DNA from: Bacillus benzoevorans
GTDB lineage: Bacteria > Bacillota > Bacilli > Bacillales > Cytobacillaceae
Direction of reading: 5' to 3'
Assembly (NCBI RefSeq): GCF_014207535.1
Contig: NZ_JACHGK010000002.1
Span: 372,001-436,000, forward strand
Length of the DNA stretch: 64,000 bases
Part shown: positions 52,615 through 60,181 of the stretch, piece by piece
How positions within the stretch are numbered: the first letter of the stretch is position 1
How the letters are laid out: every line of letters begins with the position of its first letter
Made by a program: the position numbers and the translations under genes
Notes under the pieces: generated by a model
Seen by the model: only the letters and a program-made list of their open reading frames with translations
Told to the model about the DNA's origin: nothing
Databases searched by the model: none

Positions 52615-53079
52615 TTACGATTCCTCCTTTAATTAAGCGCTAGGCAATGAAGCTATTACTATTTCTGCTTATGCCTCCAGTTTCTTAATGTTAGTCCTAT
52701 CATAAAATAATCTATAAAACATTATAATGATTCTTTTTATTGAAATTATTGATATTAACAATAAAAATCAATGGCAATTCACACCTAATTTGACGTTGTT
52801 TTCCATTCCATCCAACCAACAAAACAACATACTAATAGTAAATAATATTTTTATTGTAAAACTATTTAAATTAACATAGAATATATTTATCTGAATATTA
52901 CGAATATTATTTCATCCTTCCTTAATAGTCCTTTTATACGATAATTGTCAAAAGTAATCTTAATCTACTTGAACGTGATATAGTGGTGAAAAATTAGATT
53001 CGAATAGTATAAATGCATTGACAAACATCTTATTGGATTGGGAGCGATACGGAATTAGAAAGCCTATTAAGGGGTTGTT
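52615..53079. promoter_or_regulatory. Regulatory gap upstream of the MFS transporter
   Basis: The gap is AT-rich, with no gene. TTATTGAAATTATTGATATT at 52737-52756 matches 18 of 20 bases of the motif on the minus strand at 56286-56305, near the other promoters of the cluster. It is a candidate activator site. Confidence 0.5.
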
Positions 53080-54357
53080 ATGATGCGCTGGTTAGTATTA
53101 GCAATGATTTTTGCACTATCTGTATTGAATTACGCAGATAAGTCAGTCCTTGGCTTAGCTGCAGAACCGATTATGAGTCATCTGCATTTGAATTATGATC
53201 AATTTGGTTTGGCAGGCAGCAGTTTCTTTGCATCTTATGCGATAGGGAGTATTATACTAGGTACTTTAACGTATCGCTTTCATACAAAAAATTTGCTGAT
53301 ATTGATTGCATCAGGTTGGACAGTTTCTTTATTAAGTGCCTATTTTGTTGAAAGCTTTATCGGATTAATCATCATTCGTGTCATTTTAGGTTTCTTCGAA
53401 GGTGGTACGTATGGATTATGTGTTGCCCATATTGCGAAATGGTTTTCGAATGAAACACGTGGATCTGCCTACGCAATTATGACATCTGGGACAACCTTCG
53501 GTACATATTTAGCTGCCCCTATTCTAGTATTATTAATTGGCTCAGTTGGTTGGCAGCATACATTCGCCGTATTAGGTCTTGTCAGCCTAGTTTGGGCAGT
53601 TGTATTTTGCTTCTTCAAAAGCCAGCCAAATGAACCGATACAGGAAACAATTGCAACTCTTCCCTCTACACAGGAAGCTCAATTTAAAGATATAATTAAA
53701 ATTTTGTTGAACCCTTATGTACTTTCCGTAATGGCCATAGGGTTTGTATCGATGTGGATCAACACCTGGGTTCTAACGTGGGCGCCAACCTATTTAACGA
53801 AAATTGTTGGTCTTGATGTGCAAGTAATGAGTATCGTGTTCGCCGGCATGGGGATTGCGGGGACCATTTTTGCCATCTTCATCGGGAGATATACTGACGT
53901 TTTATTCCAAAAAAATAAAAGCCTTATTAAATCATATGATAAAGTGTTAACAGTCGTATTAATCATAGGGGCTATTGCTTACGGTATAACAACGGTCGTT
54001 GAAGCGCCAATTCTATCCGTTACTTTCCTTGCCGTTGGGCTCATTATGAATACGTGCCTGCTGCCGCTTGGTACGACAATTAAAACATTAATCGTACCAA
54101 AAAACTTAATCGGCAGTATTTCAGGAATTTCATTATCGATTACGAGTATGGCGGGTATTATTGGTCCATATATTACAGGCTATTTAATTACATTAGCAGG
54201 TGACGATATTCGCTCTGGCTTTAACTCAGGTGTATTAATTGTTGTAGCGTTATATATCATTAGTGCTGTAATCATATTATTGACGCGAAAACGCAAAACA
54301 ACTTTCACGAAAAATGAGAAAACGATTACACCCGTTCTAGTAGAATCAGTAAAATAG
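53080..54357 (+). CDS. MFS transporter (aromatic acid/anion:H+ type)
   Basis: A 425-residue protein with 12 predicted membrane segments. NYADKSVLGLAAEPIMSHLHL is the TM1 signature of the anion:cation symporter/aromatic acid group, and GFFEGGTYGLCVAHIAKWF the motif region of TM4. It is divergent from the FAD synthetase gene and precedes the V4R regulator and catabolic genes. It probably imports the aromatic substrate. Confidence 0.88.
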   Translation: MMRWLVLAMIFALSVLNYADKSVLGLAAEPIMSHLHLNYDQFGLAGSSFFASYAIGSIILGTLTYRFHTKNLLILIASGWTVSLLSAYFVESFIGLIIIRVILGFFEGGTYGLCVAHIAKWFSNETRGSAYAIMTSGTTFGTYLAAPILVLLIGSVGWQHTFAVLGLVSLVWAVVFCFFKSQPNEPIQETIATLPSTQEAQFKDIIKILLNPYVLSVMAIGFVSMWINTWVLTWAPTYLTKIVGLDVQVMSIVFAGMGIAGTIFAIFIGRYTDVLFQKNKSLIKSYDKVLTVVLIIGAIAYGITTVVEAPILSVTFLAVGLIMNTCLLPLGTTIKTLIVPKNLIGSISGISLSITSMAGIIGPYITGYLITLAGDDIRSGFNSGVLIVVALYIISAVIILLTRKRKTTFTKNEKTITPVLVESVK

Positions 54358-54400
54358 TGTAAACAAAAAAAGTGAGAGAACTAGCATACCTCTAATAAAA

Positions 54401-54442
54401 AAACTCATTGAGGATGGCAATATCCATTTTCAATGAGTTTTT
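54401..54442. terminator. Bidirectional terminator between MFS and activator genes
   Basis: AAAACTCATTGA pairs with TCAATGAGTTTT, with A-rich and T-rich flanks between the two convergent genes. Confidence 0.9.
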
Positions 54443-54447
54443 TATTG

Positions 54448-56247
54448 CTACTCTAAATCAAATTGTAATTCTCCTGACAAAATAAGTGCTTGAATGACTA
54501 ATAAAATATAAGAGGCAGTTGAAGCGTCTTTAACCGTCGTTTGCAATAGTTCTTCAATTTGCTTAATCCTATACTGAATTCCGCCGATTGATAATGCTAG
54601 TTCCTCCATTGTTTCTTTTAAACGCTGCCTGTTTAATAAATAAACATAAAGGGTATGCAGCAGCTCTTTTTTTCGCGGGTCATTGAAATGATATAATTCT
54701 TTTAATGTTTTTTTCGCCATTTCATGCAGCTGCTCTAAGCTCATATTTACAGCGATGTCACCCAATATCCCTAAATCCTCATAGTCTGTAATGAGCTTTT
54801 TATTGGGAAATCGTTGAGCGATTCGCGCTTCTTTTAACGTTCTTTCAAATTGTTTTAAATCTGTAAAAGTGCTGCTAATGCCTATTGTGTATTTATAGTT
54901 GCCATTTTGCTTCTCCATTTGCTGAAGGATCTTAGTCATAATTTTTATAAATGCTTGTTTATCGTTAATTTGTGAGTTTAATAACGAAATTTCCTCTCCA
55001 ACGACCGTAAAAATACAAGGCAGCCCCCATTTTTTTATCAGTCTTGACATTTGGATTAATTGTTCATGCAAGTCAATAATCTCTTTATTCGGCTTTATTT
55101 TATCGATTTGAATGACAGCTGTGGCGAATGGAGGCTGAAATTTAAAGGGCAAAAACTTAAAATAAGATTCAATGTCATGAATATTTTGGTTATGAATTAA
55201 CCTTTCTAAAATGGAACTTCTCATACGCTGCTGTTCCTCAATTTGTGCCTCTTCATATAAAATATACAATGCAATCACAGTCGATATTCTTTCTAAAAAT
55301 TGATAATCATTCCCCTCTATTTTCTGTTGTGGGAAGTAGAAAAATGAGCACGTTGCGTAATTTTTTTTATTAATTAATACAGGTGATACTAATTTTTCAT
55401 ATAAACTGCTTGTATAGTATGATACATTATTTTTTTCTCCTAAATATGATAGATTCGATTGATTGTTTTTAATGGTTTGTAATTGCTCCTCCGTTAGTCC
55501 GACTTGACATAACTGATTACCATGTATATCTTCAATCAAAATCGGAATGTTTAGTAAGTTGTAGGCAGATTGAATAATTTCAGTCATCGAATGTTTATCT
55601 GTCACCTTTTGTGTGAGCTGACTATGGAACGTTGATATTTTCTCAAGCATATGCTTATGATGTAAGAGCGCATCATATGTCATTTCTAATTCCGACAAAA
55701 TATTATCATTTTGATACAAGTTGATTAACTTCTCCTGCTCCGGTAACCAATCTTGTTCAAGACGGATTTCATATTGACAGCAAGGATCTCCCTTTGCGAC
55801 GCATTTTGTTTCGATTGCAATAATCGATTCCCCAAATTCATACGATAATGCACCACTGGCAAATCCACATAATGTATGACAAATACACTCTGTCGCAAAA
55901 CCATAACTTTTAACATGCAGTTCAGCCTCAAACGACTCTACCCATTTTCCCCCTGCATTAATACATTCGATTTTGCCATCTGGATGTTTCAATATTTCCC
56001 CTTTAAATGTGACATCTTTTACGTGTCCTAATCTTGAATGCATTTTACCAACAGTCTTTTTCCTCGTTCCATTTTGGAAATAGTTTTTAGCTGATTCCGT
56101 GCCAAATTCTTTCCCAAAGCGAAATAAAAACCCTTTTGTTTTATACGATCCAATATTTTTAATCAAGTTATTTTTTAAAGTGAGAAAGGCATTTGCCGAC
56201 ATTAAAATGTTTTTGGTAGCCATTGATTCACTTAAAAGATCATGCAC
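54448..56247 (-). CDS. V4R-sensor, PucR-type HTH activator
   Basis: A 599-residue regulator. Residues about 15-180 form an XylR_N/V4R aromatic sensor: GKEFGTESAKNYF, then GFASGALSYEFG and KGDPCCQYE. The middle is a GAF-like domain. The C-terminus is a PucR HTH (LLHTLYVYLLNRQRLKETMEELALSIGGIQYRIKQIEELL). Fusion of V4R to PucR, in place of the sigma-54 AAA+ domain, suggests sigma-A-dependent activation. GTG 56247 follows AAGGGGG. It is divergent from the hydrolase gene and probably activates it on sensing a phenol. Confidence 0.88.
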   Translation of the reverse strand: MHDLLSESMATKNILMSANAFLTLKNNLIKNIGSYKTKGFLFRFGKEFGTESAKNYFQNGTRKKTVGKMHSRLGHVKDVTFKGEILKHPDGKIECINAGGKWVESFEAELHVKSYGFATECICHTLCGFASGALSYEFGESIIAIETKCVAKGDPCCQYEIRLEQDWLPEQEKLINLYQNDNILSELEMTYDALLHHKHMLEKISTFHSQLTQKVTDKHSMTEIIQSAYNLLNIPILIEDIHGNQLCQVGLTEEQLQTIKNNQSNLSYLGEKNNVSYYTSSLYEKLVSPVLINKKNYATCSFFYFPQQKIEGNDYQFLERISTVIALYILYEEAQIEEQQRMRSSILERLIHNQNIHDIESYFKFLPFKFQPPFATAVIQIDKIKPNKEIIDLHEQLIQMSRLIKKWGLPCIFTVVGEEISLLNSQINDKQAFIKIMTKILQQMEKQNGNYKYTIGISSTFTDLKQFERTLKEARIAQRFPNKKLITDYEDLGILGDIAVNMSLEQLHEMAKKTLKELYHFNDPRKKELLHTLYVYLLNRQRLKETMEELALSIGGIQYRIKQIEELLQTTVKDASTASYILLVIQALILSGELQFDLE

Positions 56248-56285
56248 GAGTATTTCCCCCTTTTATGATTTAAATAATAATTCAG

Positions 56286-56305
56286 AATATTATTAATTTC
56301 AATAA
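56286..56305. promoter_or_regulatory. Candidate activator motif between activator and hydrolase
   Basis: On the minus strand it reads TTATTGAAATTAATAATATT, an 18/20 match to 52737-52756. It lies in the divergent promoter of the V4R regulator and catabolic genes. Confidence 0.45.
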
Positions 56306-56419
56306 TTTTTAAAGAATTATATTGATTATTCAATAAAAATTAATATTATATTTCAAAAATCCACTAGGTATACTGTAAACATAATCAAAAACAAACAAAA
56401 CCATGGAGGGTAAAAATTC

Positions 56420-57316
56420 ATGTCAATTTTTGAAGGTTTTCATAATAGCTGGGTGTTAGCGAATGGGGTTCGTACACACTATTCGTGGGCAGGTACAGAA
56501 GGACCAGCTGTCATTTTACTACACGGCGCTGGACCTGGAGCTTGCGGCGCAGCGGGTTGGCGTTTTATGTTACCTGCATTAGCAAAAGCTGGCTTCCGCG
56601 CATACGCAGTCGATCAACTATCAATGGGCTTTACAGATGCACGCCCTCACGCATGGCCGGTAAATGGCCATCAAAGCTTAGTGGATCATGTACATGATTT
56701 TATTGAAGCATTGTGCCTGGATGAAGTATCACTTGTCGGCAACTCACAAGGTGCTTACATTGCAGCTAAATATGCAATTGACCACCCTGAAAAAGTAAAT
56801 AGGGTTGTTTACATCGGCAGTAATACCATTTATCAAGCGATGCAAGAAGTACCAGAAAGAAAGCTGCGTTCTTTCTTAGAAGTGATTGGTTACGACTATA
56901 CAGAAGAATCTTTACGAAAATTTATGTATCGCAATTCAAGTGATGACATAGTCATTCCTGAAGAACTCATTCAACTACGGCATCAAGCAGCAACTCGCCC
57001 AGGTGTAAAGAAATCAAATCAAGCGTTCGATGCTTACTTAGCAAGAATGAATGAAGAACCAAAGCTTTGGGATCGTTACTGCATTAAAAATTCATTACCA
57101 AAATTAAAAATTCCTGGCTTATTCATTTGGGGTAACCAAGATGCTGTCGCACCAGTGGAAACAGGTTATAAGCTTGAGAAGCTATTACCAAATATCAAAT
57201 TCGATTATATCGAAAACTGCGGTCACCAAGCACAAACTGACCAACCGGAAATCGTGAACAAACTTGTCATTGATTTTTTAGCAGCAGAAAAAGATCAAGC
57301 AGTTACAGCACAATAA
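56420..57316 (+). CDS. Ring-fission product (meta-cleavage) hydrolase
   Basis: A 298-residue alpha/beta hydrolase of the BphD/DmpD/HsaD group. The oxyanion motif is in LLHGAGPGACGAAGWRF, nucleophile Ser109 in GNSQGA, Asp241 in WGNQDAVAP and His269 in NCGHQAQ. It cleaves the C-C bond of the ring-opened dienoate. TGGAGGG precedes the ATG. It is the first gene of the catabolic operon, with the hydroxylase 26 bases on. Confidence 0.9.
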   Translation: MSIFEGFHNSWVLANGVRTHYSWAGTEGPAVILLHGAGPGACGAAGWRFMLPALAKAGFRAYAVDQLSMGFTDARPHAWPVNGHQSLVDHVHDFIEALCLDEVSLVGNSQGAYIAAKYAIDHPEKVNRVVYIGSNTIYQAMQEVPERKLRSFLEVIGYDYTEESLRKFMYRNSSDDIVIPEELIQLRHQAATRPGVKKSNQAFDAYLARMNEEPKLWDRYCIKNSLPKLKIPGLFIWGNQDAVAPVETGYKLEKLLPNIKFDYIENCGHQAQTDQPEIVNKLVIDFLAAEKDQAVTAQ

Positions 57317-57341
57317 ACTATTTTTGAAAGGAATGATAACA

Positions 57342-58529
57342 ATGGAAACAGTAATTGAAAACAAAGGACTTATTGAAAACAAAGCTCTTTATGAGGAAAT
57401 TATGCAAAAAGCAAAACGTATCGGTGAAACTGCGGAGTTAGGTGCGTTGGAAGCAGATAACAACTCGACAATTTCTCAATGCGTTGCAGATATTATTCGC
57501 GAGGAAGAAATTCACCGTTTAATTTTACCAAAAGAGTTTGGTTATCCACAACTCGATTGGCGTACATTCGTTGATATGGTAAGTACAGTTGGTTACTATA
57601 ATTTATCTGCTTCATGGTTAACATACTTCTTCTCAGCGCACAACTCTTGGGTATGCTACTATCCAAAGCATATTCGAGATGAAGTTATTAATCAAGGAGG
57701 ATTCGTAGCCGACGTATTTGCACCAGTCGGAAAAGTAGAACCTGTTGAAGGAGGCTACGTCGTTTCTGGTGAGTACCATTTTGTAAGCGGCATCAATTTC
57801 TGTGACTGGGTTGGCGTTGGTGCAATAATGCAATTTGAAGACAATGACAAGCCTGAGCGTGTAGGTATTTTGTTAAAAGTGTCTGATTTAGAGCTTATAA
57901 AAAATTGGGATCCCCTTGGTCTACGGGGAACTGGTAGTAATACATTAATCGTCAACGAAGTATTTGTTAAGCCTGATGCAATATTACGCTTTAGCAAAAT
58001 TATTGAAAAGAGCCAGCCACCGTATGAAGATTTCGATCAAGACTACTTATACTACAACACACCATTTTACCCTGGCTTCTACGTAGGGTTCGCAGCAATG
58101 GCTGTTGGTGGCGCAGAGCGTGTAGTTGAAGAATTCGAAAAGCATACAGCGGGTCGCGTGCGCTTCACTGGCGTAAACGAAAAAGACTCTCCTACAAGCC
58201 AACGTGTGCTTGCTAAGTTAAAGATTGAAATGCTTTCTGCTAAAGCTTTATTAACTGAATACATCACCATGATGGAAACAGATAAAGGTGGTCCATACGA
58301 AGGTGCAAAATATAAGGCAATCCGTGCTGAAATTATCGATAAGTGTACACAAATTGGCGTAAAAGCACTACTGACTTTAGGCGGACATGCCTTATTAAAA
58401 GGACATCCAGTAGAGTTATTCACTCGTGATTTAATCGCAATCGGAACACATATTACTTCTTTATATGAAGATGGCATGTTAGGTTACGGTAGACATTTAT
58501 TCGGAGTTAATACAAACATTCAAGGATAA
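57342..58529 (+). CDS. Flavin-dependent phenol hydroxylase, acyl-CoA-dehydrogenase fold
   Basis: A 395-residue group-D flavin monooxygenase oxygenase component, like HsaA, HpaB-type or p-hydroxyphenylacetate C2. Typical blocks are IHRLILPKEFGYPQLDWRTF, SASWLTYFFSAHNSW, GEYHFVSGINFCDWVGVGA and LGLRGTGSNTLIVNEVFV. It probably ortho-hydroxylates a phenol using reduced flavin. The flavin reductase partner is not in the window. ATG 57342 follows AAAGGAATGATAACA. Confidence 0.87.
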   Translation: METVIENKGLIENKALYEEIMQKAKRIGETAELGALEADNNSTISQCVADIIREEEIHRLILPKEFGYPQLDWRTFVDMVSTVGYYNLSASWLTYFFSAHNSWVCYYPKHIRDEVINQGGFVADVFAPVGKVEPVEGGYVVSGEYHFVSGINFCDWVGVGAIMQFEDNDKPERVGILLKVSDLELIKNWDPLGLRGTGSNTLIVNEVFVKPDAILRFSKIIEKSQPPYEDFDQDYLYYNTPFYPGFYVGFAAMAVGGAERVVEEFEKHTAGRVRFTGVNEKDSPTSQRVLAKLKIEMLSAKALLTEYITMMETDKGGPYEGAKYKAIRAEIIDKCTQIGVKALLTLGGHALLKGHPVELFTRDLIAIGTHITSLYEDGMLGYGRHLFGVNTNIQG

Positions 58530-58550
58530 TTTATCAAATACACCTTGCGT

Positions 58551-58752
58551 ATTTGCGCCCGATTTTTTTCGAGCTTGCTCGAAAAATTCACTTTGAAAAA
58601 TCGAGGCATCCTCCTGAGGCTTTACTTTATTCAGCCGGGGTTAACCCCCCGCTGAATCGGTAAAGATATTGCATTCATCCCACCATTTATATAAGTGGGG
58701 GACCTCTGCTCCTGCGATTACTCGTCGCAAAAAACACTTGCTGAATAAAATA
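58551..58752. repeat. Structured intergenic repeat, copy B
   Basis: The same element as 51020-51190 in direct orientation: GCCCGATTTTTTTCGAGC, AAATCGAGGCATCCTCC, TTTACTTTATTCAGC and a CCCAC/GTGGG hairpin. It has about 30 extra bases near 58711-58740. It splits the hydroxylase from the dioxygenase. Confidence 0.8.
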
Positions 58753-58827
58753 AAAGGTGATTTAAAGAGTAGATTCGTATTTTACATGTCCAGATATAAA
58801 AATAACCATCGATGAGGTGAATATTTA

Positions 58828-59793
58828 ATGGAAAAATTCATTTATGCGCCAGAAATTGCAAAATTAGGACACGTTGCCTTAGTCACAAAGGACTTAGAAA
58901 AATCATTATGGTTCTTTAAAGAAGTAATCGGTTTAGAGGAAACATGTGAAGTCAATGGTACACATTATTTACGTGCATGGGGGGATTTTGAGCACCACAC
59001 CCTATCCATTACAGCCGGTGAAACATCATATATCGATCATATTGGCTGGAAGGCAAAACGCCGTGAAGATGTTGCGAATTTTGCCCGATTATTAGAGGAT
59101 GCTGGAACAGAGGTACGCTGGATTGAAGCTGGTGAAGAAGCAGGTCAAGGCAAAGCGCTCCGTTTTGAATTACCAAGTGGACACCGTTTCGAAATTTATT
59201 TCGACATGGAAAAACCAGCAGCAGCAGAAGACCGCAAATCAGTGCTGAAAAATCAAGTCTATAAATCCTGGGCAAAAGGTGTTTCACCACGCCGCATTGA
59301 CCATGTCAATCTGCAAACATCGATAGATAATAACCTCATTGTAAACTATTTAAAAGAAACATTAGGCTTTAAATTGAGGGAATACCTAGTTAATTCTGAC
59401 GATAAACAAGTAGTAGGCTGGATGAGTGTGACAAATTTAGTACACGATATGGCGATGATGACGAAACCTTCAGTTGAAGCAAATCAAATGCATCATATCG
59501 CTTTCTGGATGGATAACGCCCAAGACATTTTACGCGCGGCGGACATTTTATGTGAAAATGAAGTTGGTTTTGTTGGACCTGGTAAACATGGTATTTCTCA
59601 GGCGATGTATGTTTATGTAAAAGATCCGGGCAGCGGCCTGCGGGTTGAAATTTTCACAAATAGCTACCTAATCTTTGAGCCAGATTGGGAGCCTATTAAA
59701 TGGAGCTATGAAGAATACTTGAAATACGGCTCTACCTATTGGGGTGATCGTCGACGCGACGACGTAAGCCGGGACCAACCAGTAAAAGCATAA
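58828..59793 (+). CDS. Extradiol catechol 2,3-dioxygenase
   Basis: A 321-residue two-domain VOC-fold dioxygenase. The C-terminal domain carries the Fe(II) triad: His159 (RRIDHVNLQ), His222/223 (MHHIAFWMD) and Glu274 (LRVEIFTNSYLIF). The YVYVKDPGSG and FEPDWEPIKW segments are typical of extradiol enzymes. It opens the catechol made by the hydroxylase, and the hydrolase completes the step. GATGAGGTGA precedes the ATG. Confidence 0.93.
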   Translation: MEKFIYAPEIAKLGHVALVTKDLEKSLWFFKEVIGLEETCEVNGTHYLRAWGDFEHHTLSITAGETSYIDHIGWKAKRREDVANFARLLEDAGTEVRWIEAGEEAGQGKALRFELPSGHRFEIYFDMEKPAAAEDRKSVLKNQVYKSWAKGVSPRRIDHVNLQTSIDNNLIVNYLKETLGFKLREYLVNSDDKQVVGWMSVTNLVHDMAMMTKPSVEANQMHHIAFWMDNAQDILRAADILCENEVGFVGPGKHGISQAMYVYVKDPGSGLRVEIFTNSYLIFEPDWEPIKWSYEEYLKYGSTYWGDRRRDDVSRDQPVKA

Positions 59794-59880
59794 CAAGGCT
59801 CTCACACTATCGGCATTCCTAATAAACAGAGGAGTATTGCCCAGTTATCAAGATCTAAATTAAATAAATGTAGATAAATG

Positions 59881-59924
59881 AAAGGACATAACATATTTTA
59901 TATGACTAATATGTTATGTCCTTT
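59881..59924. terminator. 17-bp terminator of the aromatic operon
   Basis: AAAGGACATAACATATT is the perfect inverse of AATATGTTATGTCCTTT, followed by T residues, 88 bases past the dioxygenase stop. Confidence 0.9.
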
Positions 59925-60007
59925 TCTACTTCACAATCGCCCGATTGCTGAAGATATAAAAAAAAGAATCAATACTTCACTATTCTTTTAGTAACACACT
60001 TCGTTGA

Positions 60008-60148
60008 AGGAATATTCATCAAACTGAGCAGCTGGAAGTCTTGGAGAAAGCATTAGATTCAATGCCCGAAGTTTTAGAGTGTCATTGCATAACGGGAGAA
60101 TATAAAGGACTTTTTCAACAGAGTGAAACAGAGGAGAACTATAATTAG
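60008..60148 (+). pseudogene. Lrp/AsnC regulator C-terminal remnant
   Basis: An open frame without start codon reads QTEQLEVLEKALDSMP then EVLECHCITGEY, the middle of the Lrp/AsnC ligand-binding domain. Everything before it (HTH) and after it is missing. An upstream TGA closes the frame. It is a decayed fragment between the dioxygenase and aconitase genes. Confidence 0.65.
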
Positions 60149-60159
60149 TTCTCCTCTGT
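60128..60159. terminator. Palindromic hairpin after the aconitase gene
   Basis: ACAGAGGAGAACT and AGTTCTCCTCTGT form a 13-bp stem 22 bases past the aconitase stop. It overlaps the end of the Lrp remnant. Confidence 0.7.
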
Positions 60160-60181
60160 CTATATAATGGGTTATAAATCG

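Noticed and set aside
56368..56373. GTATAC upstream of the hydrolase (also one at 37684)
   Set aside because: Flanks (ACAGTATACC on the other strand) differ from the GntR-type consensus, and TATACT at 56369 is more likely a -10 promoter element.
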